DNA of 64,000 nucleotides from Xylaria sp. FL1777. Its lineage: Eukaryota; Ascomycota; Sordariomycetes; Xylariales; Xylariaceae. The notes beneath the pieces are model-generated. The model worked only from the letters and a program-made list of their open reading frames with translations. It was not told where the DNA came from and did no database searches. The stretch spans positions 310,001-374,000 of the forward strand of contig MU400527.1 in assembly GCA_022578965.1 (NCBI GenBank), in the 5' to 3' direction. Positions 21,463 to 33,800 of this stretch are shown here, piece by piece. Both the position numbers and the translations under genes were made by a program. Numbering within the stretch: position 1 is the first letter of the stretch; each line of letters begins with the position of its first letter.

Positions 21463-22380
21463 ATGTCTCATTCACCCCCTCCGCCGCCACCGCCGCCGCC
21501 ACCAACGCGAACTAAGGTACTTTTCAGCGTGCCAGCTGACCGGTTTCCTACGTCCTTGCCATTAGTGGATGAAATCGAAAGTTCTCTAGATATAATCAAA
21601 ACTCTGTTGGGTAGACGTACCGTACGCGTACGAGAGCAATTTGTTGTGAAGTACGGTCCGGACGTTCAACCAATTGAAGGCGAAAATATGACATTCGCAC
21701 GACAGCACCTCAAAAGCCTTATGCCGCGTGTCATCGTACCGCGTCTGCTTGCAATTTATCAAAAGTACGGGCCTAGGTCGCAAACAATTACATATATCGT
21801 CGCGGAATACTGTCCTGGTCGCCAGCTTGACGAGATCTGGGATAAGATGCCTGAGTCTGAGCGGCTGGATGTTGTCGGACTGTTACATGATGCGGTTAAG
21901 CTCATTCGCAGCATACCAGCCCCTGATTATTTTGGCAGTCTAGGAAAGACGAAAATTAATGACGAATACTTCGACCCTGAGGACTCAAGGGTCGCCACAA
22001 GCGGGCCATTTAGTACAGAAGAAGAGCTGATTCAAGCCATTATCCTGCGCTATAAAGAGGTCGGCGGTCGCCGTCTCGCCCATAAAGCTAACTATTATGG
22101 CCACATGCTGCCTCAACTTCTAAAGGGTAACGGGAAGTCGATATTTACACATGGCGATTTACAGCGAAAAAACATCTTGGTTGGACCCGGGGGCGAGATT
22201 GTGATCGTTGACTGGGCACTGTCAGGATGGTATCCCATTTGGTGGGAATATGCCATGAGTATAATCTGCTGCGGCCTTTGGAAAGATGATTGGTATTCTT
22301 ATATCCCGAAAATCCTTAGCAAGGAATTTCCTACTCAATATCTTTGGATCTACACGCTCCGTATAGAATTATGGAGCTAG
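21463..22380 (+). CDS. Aminoglycoside phosphotransferase-fold kinase-like protein
   Basis: Single-exon 305-aa protein of the APH family, a group of kinase-like small-molecule phosphotransferases expanded in filamentous fungi and mostly of unknown substrate. The catalytic loop is visible as THGDLQRKNIL (about residue 229, HGDxxxxN), and the metal-binding Asp is in VDWALSGWYP (about 248). The ATP-binding region includes FVVKYG and YIVAEYCPGRQL. The protein opens with ten consecutive prolines after MSHS, encoded by a CCG/CCA repeat that could slip. A role in antibiotic resistance should not be assumed from the family name. Confidence 0.87.
   Translation: MSHSPPPPPPPPPPTRTKVLFSVPADRFPTSLPLVDEIESSLDIIKTLLGRRTVRVREQFVVKYGPDVQPIEGENMTFARQHLKSLMPRVIVPRLLAIYQKYGPRSQTITYIVAEYCPGRQLDEIWDKMPESERLDVVGLLHDAVKLIRSIPAPDYFGSLGKTKINDEYFDPEDSRVATSGPFSTEEELIQAIILRYKEVGGRRLAHKANYYGHMLPQLLKGNGKSIFTHGDLQRKNILVGPGGEIVIVDWALSGWYPIWWEYAMSIICCGLWKDDWYSYIPKILSKEFPTQYLWIYTLRIELWS
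21475..21504 (+). repeat. Proline-codon (CCN) microsatellite
   Basis: Ten CCN codons in a row within the phosphotransferase N terminus, mostly CCG and CCA. It is in frame, so length changes would alter only the poly-Pro tract. Confidence 0.9.
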
Positions 22381-23297
22381 AGTTATTATGAATAAAACTT
22401 CAGAGGCAAAGTATAGAGGATGGTCTATGAACAAGCGTTTTTTCTAATTGCAATATAACACTTCCTACCTACTTATTCCTTTCATCTCTACATATTATTT
22501 CTGGTTCTAGAACGTAGACCTCATAGATCCCGTTAAAGCATAGACTAGGTAGTCATGACATAGACTAGATGGATTTTGTTGTTGTAAGGATTTCTGTAGC
22601 TTTGACCTACATCGATGGTTCTAGCGCAGCCGCTTCAGCTCAACGAATCTGCTCGATGATAGGGAAGAGAATCATCACTGCGCAATATATGGCAATGACC
22701 TAAACTATGGCCTGAATCTAGCGTCGGGTTCAAGAAGGCTTGGGTGAGAGTACCAACTACGCGCTACTAACAAAGTTGTTGGCGGCGACAATTTTGCACA
22801 ATAAGGGGCTGAGTGTCCAATGAGAGAATGCAATTAACTTCCCACCCAGCTAGTAGTTTGGGTGTTCCCCTACTCTAATTAACGAAAGTCTTGTTATCCG
22901 TAAAGAATCATAGAGATAATTTTAGAACCAAAGAATAATGGCCAATCGCCAACATGCCAAGGTCCTATGACAGCGCCAACATTCTATGAAAATTGTAAAC
23001 AACACTTTCGAGGGGGGAATCTGAGAGTTAGGACAGAGCTGGAGTGCGAGTGCGAGAATTCCTGCATCAGCAGATATAAAGAGGTGATGATGTCTTAAGC
23101 TTTACTCTCAGTCAAGATTACCATCGGCATCACACAACTCATCATCACCCTCAGCAAGAAAACGATACCTCTGACAACTCTCTTAGACTTCTCTTATATT
23201 TATTTTAAAGTCGATCTTGGGTGAGTCAAACTTTCATCCGCTTAACATTCATCACTCTAATCTGACTAGGACTTCTTAGGATTTGCTATATTGCATA
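22381..23297. other. Intergenic region, with probable leader intron at its end
   Basis: No gene recognised. Just before the next ATG, a GT-AG pair at 23221-23279 (gtgagt donor, ctgact branch region) looks like a 5'-UTR intron of the gene starting at 23298. Confidence 0.45.
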
Positions 23298-23969
23298 ATG
23301 TCTCTCCCTGTATTTCTTGTTGAATACACTGGTGGACAGCGAAACCATCATTCTCTGTTCATTTGTACGGATGGAAACGATGGTTACATCTATCATGTTA
23401 TAGGCAACATCCAAAGCGGCATGGAATATGAAAGAAGGATAAGTAAGGATCCTTCTCAATCTGCTACCTTTGAAAAGTGGCACCAAATTGGCTGGGTGTC
23501 GAGGTCTGACTTAGCGGCTTTTGACGACATATGCCGATCTAACCCTCCTCCGGCAAAGCAATACAACTTTACCAAGCGCATTAACCCTGGTGTTCCTCTA
23601 CGGCGCTGCCAAGAATGGACAAAAGAGTCTATCGCTATGCTCAAGTCAGAGGGGGTGTTAATACCCATGTCTGGAGAAGCACACGGTTCTGGGTCTGGAT
23701 TTAGAGCCTCAGCAGCCTCCTCAAGTCATGGCCACAGTCATCACTCCAGTTCCGGTTCTAGCTCTAAAGCCTCTTCAAGCCGTGGTCAGGGGCACCATTC
23801 CTCATCCTCCCATTTGAGATCTTCGTCCAATCACGACCAGTTTGATGGACAGACCTCTGGCGACGGGTATTGGACATGGAGTGAGAGTTACGGTGACTGG
23901 TATCATGTCAGTTCAGATGGAAGAACAATCTGGGCTAAACAGCAAGGGTCCAGCTCTAGGGGCAGATGA
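23298..23969 (+). CDS. Conserved-looking fungal hypothetical protein
   Basis: Single-exon 223-aa protein of unknown function. The first 125 residues look globular (FLVEYTGGQRNHHSLFI, IYHVIGNIQSGMEYE, RRCQEWTKESIAML) and resemble a family common in ascomycetes that has no assigned role. Residues about 130-185 are a Ser/His/Gly-rich low-complexity linker. The C terminus has a tryptophan-rich block, YWTWSESYGDWYHVSSDG, followed by RTIWA. The spacing is loosely WW-like, but I cannot claim a WW domain. It has no signal peptide and no membrane segment. It is the last gene before the AT-rich element. Confidence 0.65.
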   Translation: MSLPVFLVEYTGGQRNHHSLFICTDGNDGYIYHVIGNIQSGMEYERRISKDPSQSATFEKWHQIGWVSRSDLAAFDDICRSNPPPAKQYNFTKRINPGVPLRRCQEWTKESIAMLKSEGVLIPMSGEAHGSGSGFRASAASSSHGHSHHSSSGSSSKASSSRGQGHHSSSSHLRSSSNHDQFDGQTSGDGYWTWSESYGDWYHVSSDGRTIWAKQQGSSSRGR

Positions 23970-24645
23970 AGACGCTCAAAGATGAATCGGTAAACACTGT
24001 TGTTTCTTTATCAAAGGCGGTTCATTCCAATCTTGGTTATACATTATTTGCACTTAGCTCGTCGATTGGGATAAGAACGGTTACACTTGATGGGCTTGCT
24101 GGACGAGCCAGGGCTTTTATGGTTACTTTTCAACTGTTCTGTCGCTCTAATCCAATTACATTGTTTTCAGAAGCTTTGACAGGAAGAGCTACAAGATAGA
24201 GGTGTTACACACTTAGCAAGACACTAGCTGGGAGTTTCGTATCAGCTAAGTGCCCCATCATCGTGACAATATGAATAGCTGAGAAGAAGCAGATATTATA
24301 GAGATCTCAATTGAGCACAGTATTTTAATATGATAAACCAACCAAGGAAAGTGTGTTATTGCATTTCTAGTTGCTATCTCGAAGTTGTGTTAAGCCTCAT
24401 CAGATACCTCATACATCCGCATTAGTGCTTTTAAACTCGTCATAGGCCTTCCTTAGACAGAAGACATGTTGCAAAAGTCTAGACTTTTCTTTAAGATCCT
24501 TTCCTTCTTTTAAAAGGTCCTGTATGAAGTGAGCGGAAAAGAGTTTATTATTTTTATTATAAAGTGATCAGGGGTTGTCCGTCTCTTCTGCTCTTGCTTT
24601 TTTTTTTTTTTACCAAGGACCAGTACGACATTGGAACTGGTACAG
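23970..24645. other. Intergenic flank of the AT-rich element
   Basis: Normal-composition sequence between the hypothetical gene and the left LTR. A T-run at about 24598-24611 lies 35 bases before the LTR. No gene is seen. Confidence 0.5.
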
Positions 24646-24862
24646 TATTAGGTCACATGACCTAGCACCTAGCCCATAGCCCCACAATATGTGTACTATA
24701 GCCCACCACTTTGTAGGCCAGACCTTTGGCTAGCTACTTAGCTAGTTTTATTACACTTTTAGGTTTTAACTATTATAAAATATATAGTATATTAAGCTTT
24801 ATTTAATGCTAGTACGCTTTTTGCCTTTTGTTAGTACTTTTGCTATTTATAATATAATAGCT
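24646..24862 (+). repeat. Left (5') LTR, mutated toward its inner side
   Basis: Direct repeat of 39549-39765. Its outer half keeps C-rich runs (agcccatagccccaca) that are T-rich in the right copy, while its inner half has lost C residues that the right copy keeps. Its first bases are TATTA where the right copy has TGTTA. Confidence 0.88.
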
Positions 24863-27800
24863 AGCAATTGTTTTAGCGTTTTTGCTTATTAAAACGGTTT
24901 AATATAACTTTAATTAGCTATTTTTAAATTTAAAGATCTTTTTTGCTAAGCTTTAAAACTACTAATTAAAAATCTTTTAATTATAGCTTTACTATTTATT
25001 AAAACTTGGATTTTATTTAAAACTAGCTAAATATAGCCTAAAAATAATATTAATTTAAACTAAAAAACAGTAATATTATTACTAAATTAATAAGCTATAG
25101 TTAATTAAAAGATTTTTTAACTTTTAGTAAAGTTATTTTAATGTTTGTTTTATTATTTATAGCTTTTATTATTTAAAACCTTTAGAAGTAATACTTAAGC
25201 TTTTTAAAGTATAATTATATTTGCTACTATTATTAATAAAACTAAAGAAGTTTTTAAATTGTTTTTAAAACTTTAAAAAATAATTTATATTTAAAGCTTA
25301 AGCTAAATTTTAATAAGCTTAATTAATTGCTTTATTTTTTTTTTTGTTTTTTTATTTTAATTTGCAGTTTTTGTTATTAATAATTAAGTGCTTGCTAATA
25401 ATAAGCAAAAACTTTTTAATAATAACAGTAAATTGTTGCAATTTTTTTTATTAGTTGTTTATTTAATAAAGTAAATAATAATTAACTTACTTAATTAAAA
25501 ATTAAAAATTATTGCTAACATATTTATTTTTTATTTAGCAATTATAATAAAGTTTATAATAAACTAAAAAAACTATACTAACTTATTTATTAGTTTAATT
25601 TATAGTACTAAAGCTTTTTTTATTACTATAGCTTTTTTTGTTTTGTTTATAATATAACTAGTTATGCTTTTAAAATTTATTATAGCTATTTTATAACTTT
25701 TGTGTTTTTTAATTAATAATTTTGCTTATTTATTACTTGTTAATTTAGTTAAACTTATTAAGTTTGCTATAATTACGCTTATTATAACTACTTTTTTAAT
25801 GTTTATTTTATTATTAAAACTATTGTTATTTTTTTATTTTAGCGCTAAATAAGTTTAGTAAAAAAAACCTGCTAAAAAATTTGTTATATTATTTATTATA
25901 TTATTGCTTTTTGTTTTTTGCGTATTTATTATATTAAGCAAAAAAATAATGTCTTTTAATAACAAAAAGTTTTTATAGCTTAATTTTATTTAAAATATAA
26001 GCAGTAATGTTTATTAAGTTTTATTTATAAGCTATATGTTTAATTATTTTGCAAACTTATTTTAATATTTATTATAATATAAATTATTGCTTTTAGAACT
26101 TTTTTAATAATTTTAATTGCAATATTAACACTAGTATTTATAAATAAACAAACTACAAAATATAGCTATTATATATAAAATAATAAATAATATTTTTTTA
26201 AGATTATTTAAATACTTTAAACCTTTTATTATTATAAAAGTTTAATAGTAAACTTATATAATATTAAACTAATTAAATAAAATTAAATAGAAATTTTAGC
26301 TATTTTAAAGTTAAGCTTATATTTTAGTAGTAATAAAAATCTTAAAAAAATTTTAATAACTATTAATTTAGTTTGTTGCTTTAATTATAGCTTTGTTTTT
26401 ATTACTGCAATCTTTTAAGTATATTAGCTTTGCAAATAATTTATTTTTATAAATTTTAGTTTTATTGCTTTTATTTTTACTTTTATTTGCTTTGCTATAT
26501 TTAGCAAATAATTTGTTTTAATTAATAATGTTAAGCAGCTAAAAACTACTAAATATACAAACTTATAATAGCTTTTAAAATGCTAAAGTTTTATAAAATC
26601 TATTTATACTACTTAAATAATAAAATAAACATATATATTAAAACATTTATATTAATTTAAATATAACAAGTTACTTTAATGTATATTTTAATTTTACTGC
26701 TTAGCTTTTTGCTTATATTACTTTACTTTTAAGTAATTTTGCTAAAAACTTAAAGCTATTACTAGGTTTTTTGCAAAACTAATATAACGCAGTTTATAAT
26801 AATAATAGTTTTAGCAAAATTTTGCTTAAATTAAAGCTATTTAAGTATTATAATAATATACTAATAATATAGTATATTAATAAACTTAACTTACTAAGTT
26901 TTTATTATAAAAATACTATAGTTTTAAAAAAATTTAAAGTAAGCATATTATTTAATTTTATATTAGCAAATATTATTTAGTTTAAAAGTTTAAAAAATAT
27001 AACTAAATAAACTATTATTTATAACTTTAAAAAAGCTAAATGTTTGCTTTAATAATATTTTTAAAAAAATAAACTTAAAGTTATAAAGCTTGCTAACTAA
27101 AAAAAGCATAATTTTGCTAAAAAATTATCTAAGTCCGTAAAAAAATATATTAATATAAAAGTTTATTACTATTATAAAATAAGCAGTACTAATAAAGATT
27201 ATATTATTTATTATATTTATAATAATTTAAATAAAAACTTTAAATTACTTATTAAATTATAATAAATAAGTAATATTATTTAAAACTTACATAAATAAAT
27301 TAATACTAATAAGTTTTTAGTAATAAAGCAATAATATAAAGTAAATAAAACGCATTAAATATAAAACAAACGTTTTATTAAGCTTAAAGCTTTTATTAAA
27401 AAAAATAAATCTTTTTGTAATTATTATAGTAGTAATAGCATTTAGCTTTACTATAACTAAAATTATGCTTTTAATAGTTTTTTTTTGTTTTTTAGTGCTA
27501 TTATAATACTTTTGGACTTTTTTAAAAGCATAGTTAATATTTTTAAAAACCCTAAAAGTAGTAAAAAAAAAAATACTAAAAATACTATTAATTTAACAAA
27601 TAATAAAAATAATTTATGCTATAATTAAAATAACTATAGTTATTAAAGCAATTAAAATTACTAAAACAATAATAATTATTAACTTTTTAAAGTTGCTTGC
27701 ATTTTTATAATAAACAGTTATATTATATAGCAAAACATAAATACTAAAGACCTTTATGTACTAAAGCAAGTTTTTAAATAAATATATAACTTTTAGCTTA

Positions 27801-30800
27801 TATATAACTTTAAATTTTTAATAAAAGAACTTAATAAAGTTAATACGCTTAATAAACCTATTAAGCCTTTTAAAAAAACAAAGCTAAAAAAAAACTAAAG
27901 CAAATGTTCAAAAAAAATGCATTGCTAGCTAACTTATTAATATTTCTTAAAGTAGCTAATAATAATAAAATACTAATTAACATTAAGTATATTAACTTTT
28001 TTAGCTTATTTAATAATATTTTTAGCGCTTTATTAAACTTATTATTTAATTTTTTAATTATTATTAATTATACTTTAAAATCTTTTAAAGCTAACAATAG
28101 TAAAGTATTAATTAGCTTTTATTTAAATATTTTTTTTTTTTTATTTATTAATAATTATTTTATTACTTTGCTTTAAAAAAAAACTTTAAATACTTTATAT
28201 AATTTTATATGTTAACTTATTTTTAATAAAGTATTAAAAGATTTTAAGGTTTTTAGTACTACTATAAATACTAAGTTGCTTAATTATATTTGCAAAAAAA
28301 AAAAAACTGCGTATTTTTATATAGCTAAAAACTAAATATACAAATAAAAAAGCTATATTTATTTTAAAGCTATTATATATAGCTTAAGTTAATTAATTAA
28401 AACATATATTAATACTTATTTTTTACTTAGTTTTATATTTGCTAAATATTTTGTAAAGTATTACTTTAGTTATACTATTATTAATATAAAGCTTTTTAGT
28501 TTTAAAAGTATAAACAAAAGCTTTTATATTAAGCAATATATTAATTTTAATATAACGCTACTTAATATAAACAAAAAGCTATAAATAGTATAATAATGCT
28601 TTTATTTAGTAAATAAATTTAATTATAGTATGCTGCTAAGTATATTTTTCTTATTTAAAAACTGTTTTTATATTTGCTAAAATAATAAAATATAAAACAA
28701 TAAGCTATATATAAAGAAGTTAAATAAACAAATTAAACTTTTTAGCAAATTATAAAACAAATTAAAGCTATACTAAAAGTTAAGCAAATTACTGCTAATT
28801 TAATTTAAAATTAATATTAATATTACATTTAGCATTAATATAGCTATATTTGCAAAGCATTTTAATTTTTTAATTATAGCAAATAGTTATTTTATAATTA
28901 ATAAACTATATATTAATGCTAGCTTTAATATGCTTAGTTTTTTAATAGCTAATATTATAAATAAATAAAACAAATGTTATTATTTTGCAAATTTTAGTAA
29001 ACTTTTAATATTTATTTACAAAAATAATATAATTAGCTATGTTAAAACTATGCGAATTTATAACTTAGTAGCATTATATTTTATTTCTGCTTAATAAAAT
29101 GCTAAAAAAGCTTATGTTGTTTTACTTTTTAAAATTATTAACGTAATTAAAGCTAATAATATTAATAATAATTAAAATAATTAATATAAATATAGCTACC
29201 TTTTTAATTTTTTTAATTTTTTTTTTAAATTACTGCTTAAAGAATTTAAGCTAAATAAGTTAAAAATAAATATACTTTTTAACTAAAAACTAGAAATTAT
29301 TTAGTAAATTAAAAACATTATAAAAAAACATGCTTATTTGTTTTGCTTAAAATTAAATAAGTTTAATAATAGCATTTAAATATTAATTAACTTTAAAAAC
29401 AGAAAAACATATAATAATTTAAGCTAATACTTATATTAATAATTTTATTATAATATTAAAGCAATAAATAATATTTTAAAGCTTTTAGTTAAAACTAAAG
29501 TTATTAAGCTTATTTTATTTAGTTAACCTTGCTTTATAGCATTTTTAGCTTTTATTATATAGCAAAAAAGTAAACTTTGCATTATTGTTAATTTACGTAA
29601 AGTTAACATAAAGCTTATTAATAATGCATACTTATTGCTATAACAAAACAAAATTTTTAAAGCTATATATAAGTTTATAGTATTTATAATAATTAATATT
29701 ATAAAAAGCTACTTTTAATAAAAAATTTTTGCTAAAAATAAGCATAAAACAGCTTTTATTATATATTATTAAAAGCATAAACAGCTAATTATAGCTACTA
29801 TAAAACTTAAAACATTTTTAAGTTTTTTTTAATACTAAATAAAACAGCTTTTTTGCAAATATTTTTAGCAATTTATGCTAGTTTATATTAATAACGTTAT
29901 TATTTATTTTTGTAATATTAATAATTATTTTAGCTATTTTAATACTATTTTTAGCATACTTGCTGCTTTTAAATGTATTATGTTTTTAAAAAAATATTAC
30001 TTTATATAATATAGCTTTAATACACTTAGCTAATATGTTTTTAAGCTTAAGCTATTTATTACAAAAAAAAAATGCAAAGCAATTTAATAATTTAAAATGC
30101 TTAAAACTTTAAATAACTTTAAAAAAGAACTTAGTTTTATAAGTTTTTTTTGCTGTTATATATATTAATTCGCTAAAATTGCTTAACTATTAAATAAACT
30201 TAAAACAATAAGTTTTAAAAATTATTTAAAAAAAGCTAATTTAAAAAAAGCAAAATAAGCTTAAAGCTATATATTATTTTTACTTATTTTATTTTTAAAG
30301 CTTAATAAAGTTACTAGTAAAGTATTTATTAAAGAACTTGCTATATTTTATAGTATAAAAACACGTTAAAATTTTATATAAGCTAAAGCATAAAAAGCCT
30401 AAAAAACGCTAAAAAAATACATATATAAAGCTATTAATTTAGCATTTTTTAACTATAATAAGCTATTTATACTTTAAGTAAACTTAAGTAAGCTATATAG
30501 TATTAATATAATATTATATTAAATGTAAAACAATAGTAGTAAACTAAAACTTATATTATTTTTTTTTTAATTATTTAGCTTTATAAAACAAAAATTTAGC
30601 ATTTATAAAATTAAAACATATAAGCTTATTTAAACTTTTAAAAAACTAACTTAATATTTTAACTATAGTTAAATTTATATATATATAAATTATAATGCTA
30701 TTATATAAGCTTTTTATTTAATTTTATAAAAGCTAAAAAGTTTAAGTTAACTTATATTATAAAGGCTATTTTTAGCAAAATATGTAAACTGTTTGCTTAT

Positions 30801-33800
30801 TTATTATATTTTTAAAAAAGCATTTATTAATACAAATGCTTTGTTTTAATTACTTTATAAAAACAACAAAAAAAAAAAATCTGTACTTTTTTTAGTAATT
30901 GTTTTACTAATAATTACTTAAGCTAAAATAAAAGCAAATTAATTTGCAGCTATATTAGCTTAAGCTAATTTTGCAGCTTTAGTTAATAATTAATTTGCAT
31001 AAGCTAACTTAAAAGCTTTAAAAGTTATAAGTAATATACTAAAAGCTTTAGCAATTATAGCTACTGCAATAAAAACGCCTATATTATTTACTAACTTAAT
31101 AAATAATATAACTAACTTGCTTTTTTATATACTAGCATTTAAAAAGTTTTTTTTGCTACTTTAAAAACTATTAAACATACTTAAAGCATAAATTTACATT
31201 TTAAAAGTAAATAGCATTGCTATAACTATAATTTATATTTTAAATAAATTTTAAAATAAAATTGCAAGCAATTTGCTTAAAAACTAAACTTTTTATATAA
31301 TATACAAACGTTTTTAAAAACAATATAAAATAACTAAAAATAATAACAAAAAACCTTTTATAATGCTTTATGCTTTTAAATATAATTCTAATAGTTGCTT
31401 TATATATTTTATTTAAACAACAAAAAATTATATTGTTATTTTAACAGCTATTCGTACTAAAGTAATATAATTAGCTTATAATAATAAAGCACATATAAAA
31501 GTTAAGCATATATATAACTATTTATAAACTATTATATATTGTTTTAACTTAAAAAAACATATTGCTAAATATATAAATAGCTGTTTTAACTATAAAATAG
31601 CTAAAAAAGCTACTTATAAGCTATATAGTAATTTTTAATTAATTTTTATACTAGTTTTTTTTTTGTTTATTTTATGTTTTAATTTTATTATTAGTTTACT
31701 AAAATCTAAATATAGCTATAATATAATCTTTATAGTTATATATAAAACGTTTAAAGCTATTAAATATATTTTTAGTTATAATAATTAAAACGCTATAAAT
31801 TAAACTTAAGTTTATATTTAATAAGTTTACTTAAATTAAGAACTACTTAATAAATTTATATTTAATGCTAACTTTAAACTTATAAATATATTATAAATAG
31901 CTTTATATAAAGCAAAAAAAGTTATAATATAACTTATAGCAACATATTATTAAGCAGCTAATAAACAAATAAAATAAACTATTTAAATATTTTAAACTTA
32001 TATAATTATATTTATAAAAGCTTAGCTTAACTTTTTTAACTAAAAAAACTATATAAGTTATATTACTTATTGTTTTAACATTTTTATATTATTAATAATA
32101 AGCAAAGTGCTTTTTAAGCTTTTATATAACTGCAAAGCTAAAACTTTTTTTTTTATTAACTTTAAAATTAAAAACAATTTTGCAAAAAAACAACAATAAT
32201 TTAAACAAAAAGCATTTAATGCTATTTATTTAACTTAAGCATAAATAAAGATCTATTATAATGCATAACATATAAAGCCTTTAATAATACATAAAAAAGA
32301 TCTTATATATATTAAGCTTTTTAAGCTTAGCTTATTTAATTATTATTTATAAAACTAAACAAAGTTAAGTTTTTGCAAAGTTAGCTTTTTTAAAGTAAAA
32401 AAATGCATTAATTTTTTTTGTTTTTAAATTAAACTTTTTAAATAGCTTTAATAGCGCAATAAAATATATATTAAATATTTAAAGCTAGCTAAACTAAACA
32501 AGTTTAATTACTTTAAGCTAAAGCTTAAAAGTTTTAATAATAAAAGTAAACAAAAATAAATTATAAACAAAATATAAAATTACGCTTATATTAAGCTATT
32601 TTTGTTTTTTTTTTATAATAAAATTTAACTATGCTATAAAATTAAATAATATAGCTATAATATTAAAACATAAAAACTAGCAAAGCAAATTAAACAAAAT
32701 GTTCTTAAGCTAGTAAAAGCATATTATAAACGTATTAAAACACAAAGTTTTATATTATATTATTTAACCGCAGAAATACTATTGCTTATTATTTTAAAAA
32801 TGCATTATAATAATTAAGTGTACTTTTTTAATATTACTTAAGTTTTTTGCGTTTTAAGTAAAACATTAAAAAGTTTAGCATGCTTTTATAGCTGCTATTA
32901 ATTAGCTAAAAAGCTAAAGTAAAAAGTTTATATAAGCACTTTAGCTACATAAATATATAAGTTTATTTATAAAGTTTTAATAAATATTTTTAATTTTTTT
33001 AGCGTTTTAATAAAGTTATAAATATATAAATACTTAAGTATATTAATTAGTTAATATATACTTTTTTTAGTATGCCTTTTTTATAAGTAAAGCATATTTA
33101 CTTATTACTAAGTATTTTATATGTTTTTTTTTTTGCAATTTTTTAGCAGCTTTAACTTTATATATAATTAGTTTTTAAATTGCGTGTAATTATACTACTT
33201 TTGCTTTGCATACTTTTAGTTTTTAAACTGTTTTTTTGTTTTGCATTTATAACTTTTTTTGCTTTATAATTATATATTTTTTACTTTATAAAATACTTTT
33301 GCTTTATATACATTAAACTGCATTTTTATACTTAAGATTTAGTTTTATATTTATTTTTTAACTACTTAATATTTTTTTATATTATAATTTTTTATTTTTA
33401 TTAGAAAATAGTTATAATGCTTTACTTATTTAAAGTTAAAAACGTTTTTAAAGCTAAAACTGCTTAAATTTAAATTAAGCATAATATTAGCTATTATATT
33501 TAGCTTAGCAAAATATTTAGCAATACTATAAAAAATTATATATTTTTTATTATTATTAATAATAAATTAGTTATTATTTTTAATAGCTTTTATAAGTACT
33601 TCGCAAGTTTTAAGCCTTTTGTTTATATTATTTTAAGTATTATTTAAAATTTTAACTGTTTTAATACTACATTTGTTTTTTATAAAACAATTATTAATAA
33701 TTTAATAATATTTAATACTAATTTATTTAATAATGCTGTTTTAAGTAAAATTTACGCATTTTTTTAAAAGTTAAAACTTATTAATATTAAGTATATATAA

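Noticed and set aside
27904..28176. 90-codon open frame inside the AT-rich element
   Set aside because: It consists almost only of Leu, Phe, Asn, Ile, Lys and Tyr, as expected by chance in sequence this AT-rich.
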